The position numbers and the translations under genes are program-made. The notes below the pieces were generated by a model that ran no database searches, was not told the DNA's origin, and worked only from the letters and a program-made list of their open reading frames with translations. DNA of 64,000 bases from Inia geoffrensis (Eukaryota > Chordata > Mammalia > Artiodactyla > Iniidae). Location of the stretch: contig CM070904.1 in assembly GCA_036417435.1 (NCBI GenBank), positions 21,806,835 through 21,870,834 of the forward strand, written 5' to 3'. Within the stretch, counting starts at the first letter, position 1; each line of letters starts with the position of its first letter. This document shows, one piece after another, positions 1-9,500 of this stretch.

Positions 1-3000
1 GGGCGACTCCCATGAAGTGCGCTGGAGGTGGGAACTTGCTTAGGAGGAGCTGTGGAGATCCGGGTTCTTCACAGCCCTTCCCTCTCAGCTGTTCCACCAT
101 GATTTCGATACACCAGGCTGTGCTTACGTGTAGGAGGCCCATGTTGCATCGGGAGATTGTGGTACCACGCAGGGGAGAAGAGCAGCAGCATCCTCCAGCC
201 GCGGGACACAGGCCGGCTGAGGCTCCAGGTGTCTGACACCATCCGACGTCACAGAGGCCTGAGGTAAGAAAGTGGGCATTTCTTAACCCGTTACTTGTCT
301 TGTCATTGAACGGTCCTTTTGCCTTTCAGTATAGTTTATATACAATGTTGCGTCTCTTTGACTTCTACAGCCACTTGATGCACTTATAACGGTAGCTGTA
401 CCTGTAGGGTTTCGGATTTTGTGCCCCGTTAGTTTATCGAGGAATATTTTGTAGCGTTCCCTGTGCTTTCGGGTGAGTCGCCCTTGATGAGCACTTTTTG
501 ATACGTTAAGTGTGTTTCTGTTAATCCCAATCTCCTAATTCACCCTTCCCCGGTCTCCAATTTCCCCCTGTGGGAACTCCTCACTTCTTTCTTCCCTTTG
601 TGAACCTGTGTTTCCTTTCTTTGCTAGCTTCCTTTGTATCCCTATTTAGACGGCACACATAAGGGATATCCGGGATATGTGTCTTGCTGCCTCTAATTGA
701 CCAGAATTAGGGAGATCATCTTCGGCTCCACCCATGCTGCTGGAAATACTATGAGTTCATTTTGTTCTGTGGCTGAGTGGTAGGCGAGGGTGTGTAGGTA
801 GCAGAACATCTTTCTCCCTCACCCCTCGCTCGACAGTTCGTTCATTTGTATGTCCTGGCTGTGGTCAAGGGTACCACAAACACTGTCTGGGTGCAAGTGC
901 TTCCTTCCAATGATGCTAGTCTCTGGTTATACGACCTGCAGCGGGGTTTCTGAATCTTGTGGCACCTGCAGTGTTTATTTAGGTAAGGAATGTGCCTACT
1001 GATCCTCATACCTGCTGTTAGCAATTTACAATCCCACCAACGGCAATAGCTGGCTTCACTTTTTGGCATGCCCTCGTGAGCACTTAAAAGGTTAGGGTTT
1101 GACAGGACTGCAGCCAGGGAACAATTCGGCTAGCTTTCTTTTCACTCTCTGATTATGACAGATCCTGAGCATCTTTTCATTTGAAAGTGCTCTTTTCTAA
1201 AAGGCAGGTGAGTACCACTGAGTTCTTGAATGGTTCCTGCCTCACAGTTGGGCCTGATTTGAATTCATTTCAGAGTACCTAGCCCAGGATATTTCTTGAG
1301 GGCAGGGTTGTGTTTGCAAAGCTGCAGGCCATAGACCTTGGGAATGATAGGTGAGTTTCAGCACGGTTGGTAAGGTTGTTACGTTTGGTAAGGTGGTTAC
1401 GGCAGTGTGCTACAAGGCGGCAGCACTACTCCGTGTGGTCTCTGTTAACTTGAGGAAAGAAAGCCTTAGCGGTGGTCCCAGTGCTGGATTGGAAATTGGG
1501 AGTCGAACATGGCTGAACACACACCCCTGGGCTTGTGTATGCTCACCTCCTGCCCCTTAACCTGCACTGCCACACCCCAGGCATATCGCAAGCCTTGCAA
1601 GTGGGCTCCTCGGAGGGTGCCGTGGTTCGCACGTGGGGCGACTCTAATGAAGAGGGCTGGAGGTGGGAACCTGCCTAGCAGGAGCTGTGGAGATCCGGCT
1701 TCTTCACTGCTCTTCCCTCTCAGCTGCTCCACCCTCATTTGGGAACAGCGGGCTCTCCTTACCTGTAGGAGGGCCAAGTTGGATCGGGATATTGTGGTAC
1801 CATGCAGGGGAGAATGGGCAATAGCGGTCCGAGGTGCCGCTGGTCAGGCGGCACGTCCTCCTCCCTTGCTGCCTCAGCAGCATCATGCTCCGGCCGTGGG
1901 ACCCAGGCCTGCTGAGGCTCCAGGGGCCTTACCGTGGTAACGACATCACAGAGGCCTGAGGTAACAGAGTGGGCATTTCTTAACCCCTTACTTGTCTTCT
2001 CATTGAACAGTGCTTTACCCTTTCAGCCTAGTTCATATAGAATTTTGGGTCTTTTTCAATTCTACAGCCACCTGATGCAATTATACACGTAGGTGTACCC
2101 GTAGGGTTTCGGATTCTTTGCACTCTTCGTTTATTGAGGAATGTTTTGTAGCGTTCCCTGTGCTTTCGGGTGGGTCGACCTTGATGAGCACTTTTGGATA
2201 CATTAAGCTTGTTTCTGTGAAACCCGACCTCCTACATCACCCTTCCCCAGTCTCCAATTTCCCCCTCAGGCAACTCCAGGCTTCTTTCTTTCCTTTGTAA
2301 ACCTGTGTTACTTTTGTGTACTAGCTGCCTTAGTATCCGTATTGAGACGGCAGACATAAGTCTGATATCCTGGGATATGTGTCTTGCTGCCTCTAGTTGA
2401 CCAGAATTAGTGAGGTCATCTACTGCTCTACGCATGCTGCTGCCAAGACTTTGAGCTCGTTTTATTCTGTGGCTGAGTGGTAGTCGACTGTGTGTAGTTA
2501 GCAGAACATCTTTCTCCATTCACCCCTCGCTGCACATTTCGTTCTTTGGATGTCTTGGCTGCGATCATGGGTACCACAAGGACCGCTGGGGTGCAAGTGC
2601 TTCCTTCCAATGATGCTAGTCTCTGGTTATGCGACCTGCAGCGGGGTTTCTGAATCTCGTGGTACCTCCAGTGTTTACTTTGGTAAGGAATGTGCCTACT
2701 GATCCTCATACCGGCTGTTAGCAATTTACAATCCCACCAACAGCAATAGCTGGCTTCTCTTTTTGGCATGCCCTCTTGATCACTTACGATTTTAGGGTTT
2801 GAGAGGACTGCAGCCAGGGACCACCTGGTGTAGCTTTCTTTGCACTCTCTAATCATGACAGATCCTGGGCATCTTTTCTTTTGAGTGTGCTGTTTTCTAA
2901 AACGCGGGTGAGTACCACTGAATGCTTGAAAGGTTCCTGCCTCAGAGTCGGGCCTGATTTGAATTCGTTCCCGATTCCCTAGACCGGGATATTTCTTGAG

Positions 3001-3190
3001 GGCAGGGTTGTGTCTGCAAAGCCGCAGGCCATAGGTCTTGTGGATGATAGGGGCCCTTCGGCACTGTTGTTAAGGTTGTTACGGCAGTGGGCCACAAGGC
3101 GGCAGCAGTACTCCGTGTCGTCTCTGGTAACATGGGGAAAGAAAGCCTTAACGGTGGTCCCGGTGTTGGACTTGAAATGGGGAGTCGAAG
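1..3190 (+). repeat. Unit 0 (left-truncated): partial A 1-1508, B 1509-3190
   Basis: Base 1 corresponds to 3318 of the next unit, so 127 bp of the A monomer are missing at the window edge. Private changes include A at 476, T at 1913, T at 2651 and A at 2922. It shares the spelling CTTGTCTTGTC (near 295) only with the last partial unit. Its A monomer lacks the extra T and the 2-bp deletion (1,635-bp class). Confidence 0.95.
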
Positions 3191-3475
3191 GTGGCTGAAC
3201 ACACACCCCTGGGCTTTTGTAGGCTCACCCCCTGCCCCTTAACCTGCACTGCCCCACCCCAGGCATATGGCAAGTCTTGCAAGTGGGCTACTCGGAGGGT
3301 GCCGTGGCTCGCAGGTGGGGCGACTCCCATGAAGTGCGCTGGAGGTGGGAACTTGCTTAGGAGGAGCTGTGGAGATCCGGGTTCTTCACAGCCCTTCCCT
3401 CTCAGCTGTTCCACCATGATTTCGATACACCAGGCTGTGCTTACGTGTAGGAGGCCCATGTTGCATCGGGAGATT

Positions 3476-3485
3476 GTGGTACCAC
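3476..3485 (+). repeat. Perfect 10-bp palindrome in monomer A
   Basis: GTGGTACCAC is self-complementary. B has GTGGTACCAT, which breaks the outer pair, and unit 16 has GTGGTACCTC. No function can be assigned. Confidence 0.7.
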
Positions 3486-3560
3486 GCAGGGGAGAACAGC
3501 AGCAGCATCCTCCAGCCGCGGGACACAGGCCGGCTGAGGCTCCAGGTGTCTGACACCATC

Positions 3561-3568
3561 CGACGTCA
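3561..3568 (+). promoter_or_regulatory. CRE-like octamer, monomer A only
   Basis: CGACGTCA differs from the CRE palindrome TGACGTCA at one base. In B the aligned sequence is CGACATCA, so the central CpG is lost. It sits just upstream of the A donor-like site. It could equally be a chance match. Confidence 0.25.
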
Positions 3569-3651
3569 CAGAGGCCTGAGGTAAGAAAGTGGGCATTTCT
3601 TAACCCGTTACTTGCCTTGTCATTGAACGGTCCTTTTGCCTTTCAGTAGAG

Positions 3652-3661
3652 TTTATATACA
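3652..3661 (+). promoter_or_regulatory. TATA-like tract, monomer A
   Basis: TTTATATACA occurs ~70 bp after the donor-like site in A monomers; B has TTCATATAGA. In unit 10 a C-to-A change at 33515 makes it TTTATATAAA, a canonical TATA box. There is no evidence of a start site. Confidence 0.2.
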
Positions 3662-4318
3662 ATGTTGCGTCTCTTTGACTTCTACAGCCACTTGATGCAC
3701 TTATAACGGTAGCTGTACCTGTAGGGTTTCGGATTTTGTGCCCCGTTAGTTTATCGAGGAATATTTTGTAGCGTTCCCTGTGCTTTCGGGTGGGTCGCCC
3801 TTGATGAGCACTTTTTGATACGTTAAGTGTGTTTCTGTTAATCCCAATCTCCTAATTCACCCTTCCCCGGTCTCCAATTTCCCCCTGTGGGAACTCCTCA
3901 CTTCTTTCTTCCCTTTGTGAACCTGTGTTTCCTTTCTTTGCTAGCTTCCTTTGTATCCCTATTTAGACGGCACACATAAGGGATATCCGGGATATGTGTC
4001 TTGCTGCCTCTAATTGACCAGAATTAGGGAGATCATCTTCGGCTCCACCCATGCTGCTGGAAATACTATGAGTTCATTTTGTTCTGTGGCTGAGTGGTAG
4101 GCGAGGGTGTGTAGGTAGCAGAACATCTTTCTCCCTCACCCCTCGCTCGACAGTTCGTTCATTTGTATGTCCTGGCTGTGGTCAAGGGTACCACAAACAC
4201 TGTCTGGGTGCAAGTGCTTCCTTCCAATGATGCTAGTCTCTGGTTATACGACCTGCAGCGGGGTTTCTGAATCTTGTGGCACCTGCAGTGTTTATTTAGG
4301 TAAGGAATGTGCCTACTG

Positions 4319-4505
4319 ATCCTCATACCTGCTGTTAGCAATTTACAATCCCACCAACGGCAATAGCTGGCTTCACTTTTTGGCATGCCCTCGTGAGCAC
4401 TTAAAAGGTTAGGGTTTGACAGGACTGCAGCCAGGGAACAATTCGGCTAGCTTTCTTTTCACTCTCTGATTATGACAGATCCTGAGCATCTTTTCATTTG
4501 AAAGT
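4319..4505 (-). mobile_element. Decayed LINE-1 ORF2-derived fragment in monomer A (antisense)
   Basis: The stretch reads GCAATTTACAATCCCACCAAC followed after a gap by GAGCATCTTTTCATTTGAA. This resembles, in order, the reverse complement of the C-terminal part of mammalian L1 ORF2. It is old and partly deleted between the two best blocks. It occupies the same place in every A monomer (for example 1002-1188 in unit 0), so the L1 insertion predates both the A/B split and the array's expansion. No target-site duplication or poly(A) tail is discernible. The exact ends are uncertain. Confidence 0.7.
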
Positions 4506-4590
4506 GCTCTTTTGTAAAAGGCAGGTGAGTACCACTGAGTTCTTGAATGGTTCCTGCCTCACAGTTGGGCCTGATTTGAATTCATTTCAG

Positions 4591-4667
4591 AGTACCTAGC
4601 CCAGGATATTTCTTGAGGGCAGGGTTGTGTTTGCAAAGCTGCAGGCCATAGACCTTGGGAATGATAG
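4591..4667 (+). other. Small exon-like segment in monomer A
   Basis: The 77-bp segment is preceded by TTGAATTCATTTCAG (acceptor-like, ending 4590) and followed by GATAG|GTGAGT (donor-like, 4668). A second consensus donor, GGCAG|GTGAGT, lies at 4525. In B the first donor and the acceptor are lost (GATAGGGGCC and TTCGTTCCC spellings). Weak evidence, as such motifs occur by chance. Confidence 0.2.
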
Positions 4668-4685
4668 GTGAGTTTCAGCACGGTT

Positions 4686-4721
4686 GGTAAGGTTGTTACG
4701 TTTGGTAAGGTGGTTACGGCA
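4686..4721 (+). repeat. 18-bp direct duplication in monomer A
   Basis: Two 18-bp copies, GGTAAGGTTGTTACGTTT and GGTAAGGTGGTTACGGCA, stand side by side just upstream of the A CTCF-like motif. B has a single copy (GTTAAGGTTGTTACGGCA). In units 2, 4, 8, 9, 13, 16, 17 and 18 the first copy reads GGCAAGG. Confidence 0.75.
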
Positions 4722-4726
4722 GTGTG

Positions 4727-4740
4727 CTACAAGGCGGCAG
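4727..4740 (+). promoter_or_regulatory. Weaker CTCF-like motif near the end of monomer A
   Basis: CTACAAGGCGGCAG is the A counterpart of the B motif. It has the additional mismatch T at position 2, so it matches 11 of 14 core positions. It lies 99 bp before every B start (for example 1410, 4727, 8045), giving one such motif per ~1.65 kb when both monomers are counted. Confidence 0.3.
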
Positions 4741-4897
4741 CACTACTCCGTGTGGTCTCTGTTAACTTGAGGAAAGAAAGCCTTAGCGGTGTTCCCAGTG
4801 CTGGATTGGAAATTGGGAGTCGAACATGGCTGAACACACACCCCTGGGCTTGTGTATGCTCACCTCCTGCCCCTTAACCTGCACTGCCACACCCCAG

Positions 4898-5277
4898 GCA
4901 TATCGCAAGCCTTGCAAGTGGGCTCCTCGGAGGGTGCCGTGGTTCGCACGTGGGGCGACTCTAATGAAGAGGGCTGGAGGTGGGAACCTGCCTAGCAGGA
5001 GCTGTGGAGATCCGGCTTCTTCACTGCTCTTCCCTCTCAGCTGCTCCACCCTCATTTGGGAACAGCGGGCTCTCCTTACCTGTAGGAGGGCCAAGTTGGA
5101 TCGGGATATTGTGGTACCATGCAGGGGAGAATGGGCAATAGCGGTCCGAGGTGCCGCTGGTCAGGCGGCACGTCCTCCTCCCTTGCTGCCTCAGCAGCAT
5201 CATGCTCCGGCCGTGGGACCCAGGCCTGCCGAGGCTCCAGGGGCCTTACCGTGGTAACGACATCACAGAGGCCTGAG
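4898..5277 (+). other. Exon-like block in monomer B (380 bp between splice-site consensus)
   Basis: This is the homologue of the A block, longer because of the B-specific insertion. It is bounded by CCACACCCCAG before 4898 and CCTGAG|GTAACA at 5278. The donor is weaker than in A at intron position +5 (C instead of G). The plus-strand frame starting ATG at 4826 stays open to 5257 through the acceptor and the insertion. About three quarters of the base differences from A change the amino acid, which is what neutral drift predicts. Not supported as coding; possibly a transcribed exon. Confidence 0.35.
5151..5171 (+). repeat. B-specific perfect hairpin (7-bp stem, 7-base loop)
   Basis: The arms GTGCCGC (5151-5157) and GCGGCAC (5165-5171) are exact reverse complements around the loop TGGTCAG. 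The hairpin lies in the ~60-bp segment that B has and A lacks. It is unchanged in the B copies I read (1834-1854 in unit 0), including those with a neighbouring GCGGTCC/GCGGCCC variant. Confidence 0.8.
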
Positions 5278-6017
5278 GTAACAGAGTGGGCATTTCTTAA
5301 CCCCTTACTTGTCTTCTCATTGAACAGTGCTTTACCCTTTCAGCCTAGTTCATATAGAATTTTGGGTCTTTTTCAATTCTACAGCCACCTGATGCAATTA
5401 TACACGTAGGTGTACCCGTAGGGTTTCGGATTCTTTGCACTCTTCGTTTATTGAGGAATGTTTTGTAGCGTTCCCTGTGCTTTCGGGTGGGTCGACCTTG
5501 ATGAGCACTTTTGGATACATTAAGCTTGTTTCTGTGAAACCCGACCTCCTACATCACCCTTCCCCAGTCTCCAATTTCCCCCTCAGGCAACTCCAGGCTT
5601 CTTTCTTTCCTTTGTAAACCTGTGTTACTTTTGTGTACTAGCTGCCTTAGTATCCGTATTGAGACGGCAGACATAAGTCTGATATCCTGGGATATGTGTC
5701 TTGCTGCCTCTAGTTGACCAGAATTAGTGAGGTCATCTACTGCTCTACGCATGCTGCTGCCAAGACTTTGAGCTCGTTTTATTCTGTGGCTGAGTGGTAG
5801 TCGACTGTGTGTAGTTAGCAGAACATCTTTCTCCATTCACCCCTCGCTGCACATTTCGTTCTTTGGATGTGTTGGCTGCGATCATGGGTACCACAAGGAC
5901 CGCTGGGGTGCAAGTGCTTCCTTCCAATGATGCTAGTCTCTGGTTATGCGACCTGCAGCGGGGTTTCCGAATCTCGTGGTACCTCCAGTGTTTACTTTGG
6001 TAAGGAATGTGCCTACT

Positions 6018-6202
6018 GATCCTCATACCGGCTGTTAGCAATTTACAATCCCACCAACAGCAATAGCTGGCTTCTCTTTTTGGCATGCCCTCTTGATCAC
6101 TTACGATTTTAGGGTTTGAGAGGACTGAAGCCAGGGACCACCTGGTGTAGCTTTCTTTGCACTCTCTAATCATGACAGATCCTGGGCATCTTTTCTTTTG
6201 AG
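6018..6202 (-). mobile_element. Decayed LINE-1 ORF2-derived fragment in monomer B (antisense)
   Basis: On the minus strand, positions 6059 down to 6039 encode C-W-W-D-C-K-L, the motif I know from the region C-terminal to the reverse transcriptase of mammalian L1 ORF2p. Further along, GGGCATCTTTTCTTTTGAG (near 6184-6202) resembles the upstream ORF2 block in reverse complement. The intervening sequence is shortened and diverged. The minus-strand open frame 5745-6173 owes part of its openness to this relic; it contains no polymerase or endonuclease domain and is not a functional element. It occurs in all B monomers. Confidence 0.75.
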
Positions 6203-6408
6203 TGTGCTGTTTTCTAAAACGCGGGTGAGTACCACTGAGTGCTTGAAAGGTTCCTGCCTCAGAGTCGGGCCTGATTTGAATTCGTTCCCGATTCCCTAGA
6301 CCGGGATATTTCTTGAGGGCAGGGTTGTGTCTGCAAAGCCGCAGGCCATAGGTCTTGTGGATGATAGGGGCCCTTCGGCACTGTTGTTAAGGTTGTTACG
6401 GCAGTGGG

Positions 6409-6422
6409 CCACAAGGCGGCAG
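6409..6422 (+). promoter_or_regulatory. CTCF-like core motif near the end of monomer B
   Basis: CCACAAGGCGGCAG matches the CTCF core CCASYAGRKGGCRS at 12 of 14 positions, the exceptions being A at position 5 and C at position 9. The preceding GGG and following CA also resemble the longer vertebrate matrix. It lies 99 bp before each A start (for example 3092, 6409, 9727, 13044, 16362, 19680), always on the plus strand. Binding is inference from the motif only. Confidence 0.5.
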
Positions 6423-6507
6423 CAGTACTCCGTGTCGTCTCTGGTAACATGGGGAAAGAAAGCCTTAACGGTGGTCCCGGTGTTGGACTTGAAATGGGGA
6501 GTCGAAG

Positions 6508-9500
6508 GTGGCTGAACACACACCCCTGGGCTTTTGTAGGCTCACCCCCTGCCCCTTAACCTGCACTGCCCCACCCCAGGCATATGGCAAGCCTTGCAAG
6601 TGGGCTACTCGGAGGGTGCCGTGGCTCGCAGGTGGGGCGACTCCCATGAAGTGCGCTGGAGGTGGGAACTTGCTTAGGAGGAGCTGTGGAGATCCGGGTT
6701 CTTCACAGCCCTTCCCTCTCAGCTGTTCCACCATGATTTCGATACACCAGGCTGTGCTTACGTGTAGGAGGCCCATGTTGCATCGGGAGATTGTGGTACC
6801 ACGCAGGGGAGAACAGCAGCAGCATCCTCCAGCCGCAGGACACAGGCCGGCTGAGGCTCCAGGTGTCTGACACCATCCGACGTCACAGAGGCCTGAGGTA
6901 AGAAAGTGGGCATTTCTTAACCCGTTACTTGCCTTGTCATTGAACGGTCCTTTTGCCTTTCAGTAGAGTTTATATACAATGTTGCGTCTCTTTGACTTCT
7001 ACAGCCACTTGATGCACTTATAACGGTAGCTGTACCTGTAGGGTTTCGGATTTTGTGCCCCGTTAGTTTATCGAGGAATATTTTGTAGCGTTCCCTGTGC
7101 TTTCGGGTGGGTCGCCCTTGATGAGCACTTTTTGATACGTTAAGTGTGTTTCTGTTAATCCCAATCTCCTAATTCACCCTTCCCCGGTCTCCAATTTCCC
7201 CCTGTGGGAACTCCTCACTTCTTTCTTCCCTTTGTGAACCTGTGTTTCCTTTCTTTGCTAGCTTCCTTTGTATCCCTATTTAGACGGCACACATAAGGGA
7301 TATCCGGGATATGTGTCTTGCTGCCTCTAATTGACCAGAATTAGGGAGATCATCTTCGGCTCCACCCATGCTGCTGGAAATACTATGAGTTCATTTTGTT
7401 CTGTGGCTGAGTGGTAGGCGAGGGTGTGTAGGTAGCAGAACATCTTTCTCCCTTCACCCCTCGCTCGACAGTTCGTTCATTTGTATGTCCTGGCTGTGGT
7501 CAAGGGTACCACAAACACTGCCTGGGTGCAAGTGCTTCCTTCCAATGATGCTAGTCTCTGGTTATACGACCTGCAGCGGGGTTTCCGAATCTTGTGGCAC
7601 CTGCAGTGTTTATTTAGGTAAGGAATGTGCCTACTGATCCTCATACCTGCTGTTAGCAATTTACAATCCCACCAACGGCAATAGCTGGCTTCACTTTTTG
7701 GCATGCCCTCGTGAGCACTTAAAAGGTTAGGGTTTGACAGGACTGCAGCCAGGGAACAATTCGGCTAGCTTTCTTTTCACTCTCTGATTATGACAGATCC
7801 TGAGCATCTTTTCATTTGAAAGTGCTCTTTTGTAAAAGGCAGGTGAGTACCACTGAGTTCTTGAATGGTTCCTGCCTCACAGTTGGGCCTGATTTGAATT
7901 CATTTCAGAGTACCTAGCCCAGGATATTTCTTGAGGGCAGGGTTGTGTTTGCAAAGCTGCAGGCCATAGACCTTGGGAATGATAGGTGAGTTTCAGCACG
8001 GTTGGCAAGGTTGTTACGTTTGGTAAGGTGGTTACGGCAGTGTGCTACAAGGCGGCAGCACTACTCCGTGTGGTCTCTGTTAACTTGAGGAAAGAAAGCC
8101 TTAGCGGTGGTCCCAGTGCTGGATTGGAAATTGGGAGTCGAACATGGCTGAACACACACCCCTGGGCTTGTGTATGCTCACCTCCTGCCCCTTAACCTGC
8201 ACTGCCACACCCCAGGCATATCGCAAGCCTTGCAAGTGGGCTCCTCGGAGGGTGCCGTGGTTCGCACGTGGGGCGACTCTAATGAAGAGGGCTGGAGGTG
8301 GGAACCTGCCTAGCAGGAGCTGTGGAGATCCGGCTTCTTCACTGCTCTTCCCTCTCAGCTGCTCCACCCTCATTTGGGAACAGCGGGCTCTCCTTACCTG
8401 TAGGAGGGCCAAGTTGGATCGGGATATTGTGGTACCATGCAGGGGAGAATGGGCAATAGCGGCCCGAGGTGCCGCTGGTCAGGCGGCACGTCCTCCTCCC
8501 TTGCTGCCTCAGCAGCATCATGCTCCGGCCGTGGGACCCAGGCCTGCCGAGGCTCCAGGGGCCTTACCGTGGTAACGACATCACAGAGGCCTGAGGTAAC
8601 AGAGTAGGCATTTCTTAACCCCTTACTTGTCTTCTCATTGAACAGTGCTTTACCCTTTCAGCCTAGTTCATATAGAATTTTGGGTCTTTTTCAATTCTAC
8701 AGCCACCTGATGCAATTATACACGTAGGTGTACCCGTAGGGTTTCGGATTCTTTGCACTCTTCGTTTATTGAGGAATGTTTTGTAGCGTTCCCTGTGCTT
8801 TCGGGTGGGTCGACCTTGATGAGCACTTTTGGATACATTAAGCTTGTTTCTGTGAAACCCGACCTCCTACATCACCCTTCCCCAGTCTCCAATTTCCCCC
8901 TCAGGCAACTCCAGGCTTCTTTCTTTCCTTTGTAAACCTGTGTTACCTTTGTGTACTAGCTGCCTTAGTATCCGTATTGAGACGGCAGACATAAGTCTGA
9001 TATCCTGGGATATGAATCTTGCTGCCTCTAGTTGACCAGAATTAGTGAGGTCATCTACTGCTCTACGCATGCTGCTGCCAAGAGTTTGAGCTCGTTTTAT
9101 TCTGTGGCTGAGTGGTAGTCGACTGTGTGTAGTTAGCAGAACATCTTTCTCCATTCACCCCTCGCTGCACATTTCGTTCTTTGGATGTGTTGGCTACGAT
9201 CATGGGTACCACAAGGACCGCTGGGGTGCAAGTGCTTCCTTCCAATGATGCTAGTCTCTGGTTATGCGACCTGCAGCGGGGTTTCCGAATCTCGTGGTAC
9301 CTCCAGTGTTTACTTTGGTAAGGAATGTGCCTACTGATCCTCATACCGGCTGTTAGCAATTTACAATCCCACCAACAGCAATAGCTGGCTTCTCTTTTTG
9401 GCATGCCCTCTTGATCACTTACGATTTTAGGGTTTGAGAGGACTGCAGCCAGGGACCACCTGGTGTAGCTTTCTTTGCACTCTCTAATCATGACAGATCC

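Larger units (their letters stand above)
3263..3580 (+). other. Exon-like block in monomer A (318 bp between splice-site consensus)
   Basis: Upstream is a branch-point-like CTTAAC (about 3238-3243), then a C-rich tract ending in CCACCCCAG at 3262, a good 3' splice site. The block ends CCTGAG|GTAAGA, a near-perfect 5' splice site at 3581. Both signals are present in the A copies I checked (donor at 264 in unit 0, 6899 in unit 2, 13532 in unit 4, 63287 in unit 19). The open frame through the block closes at 3551-3553, 27 bp before the donor, and in A it begins at GTG rather than ATG. I infer a possible exon of a non-coding transcript. There is no direct evidence of transcription. Confidence 0.4.
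3191..4825 (+). repeat. Monomer A (reference copy)
   Basis: This 1,635-bp monomer aligns along its length to the 1,682-bp monomer B that follows. Over the first ~310 bp I count about 37 differences by eye, so about 88% identity. A is distinguished by an 18-bp duplication (4686-4721), a CRE-like octamer and a TATA-like AT tract, and lacks the ~60-bp insertion of B. All length variation in the array is in A: the CCCTCACC/CCCTTCACC site (reference 4133-4140, +1 T in units 2, 4-8, 10-14) and the TTCACCC/TTCCC site (reference 3859-3860, a 2-bp loss in units 6, 7, 11, 12, 14). Confidence 0.93.
3191..6507 (+). repeat. Unit 1: A 3191-4825, B 4826-6507 (reference unit)
   Basis: This is the first complete unit (3,317 bp) and is used here as the reference for internal features. 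The A monomer is 1,635 bp and B is 1,682 bp. Private changes are T at 3275, T at 4792 and A at 6128. G at 4514 is shared only with unit 2 (7832), linking these neighbours. Confidence 0.95.
4826..6507 (+). repeat. Monomer B (reference copy)
   Basis: This 1,682-bp monomer is present 19 times (starts 1509, 4826, 8144, 11461, 14779, 18097, 21413, 24729, 28047, 31364, 34682, 37998, 41314, 44632, 47948, 51265, 54582, 57899, 61216), always with exactly the same length. Relative to A it carries an insertion of about 60 bp around 5130-5190 with a perfect hairpin, and a HindIII site (aagctt, 5522-5527) lost only in units 5 and 10. Confidence 0.93.

Noticed and set aside
4085..4160. tRNA-like A box (GTGGCTGAGTGGTAGGCGA) suggesting a tRNA gene or tRNA-derived SINE
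   Set aside because: The resemblance to a tRNA-Ser/Leu A box is close, but the downstream B box is poor (AGTTCGTTC in A, worse in B), no acceptor stem pairs and no anticodon arm fits.
4783..5094. 103-codon minus-strand open frames in both monomers
   Set aside because: They overlap the plus-strand frames, have no recognisable family and no ordinary gene context. They look like chance frames in a GC-moderate repeat.
4826..5257. 143-codon plus-strand open frame in B, and its 120-codon counterpart in A (3191-3553)
   Set aside because: The A copy begins at GTG, the ORF contains a splice-acceptor-like site, no domain is recognisable, and about 29 of ~37 differences between A and B over the aligned part change the amino acid, as neutral drift predicts.
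5745..6173. 142-codon minus-strand open frame in B
   Set aside because: It is partly a decayed antisense L1 ORF2 fragment with CWWDCKL and no other ORF2 domain; unit 18 breaks it with a single change at 62236.
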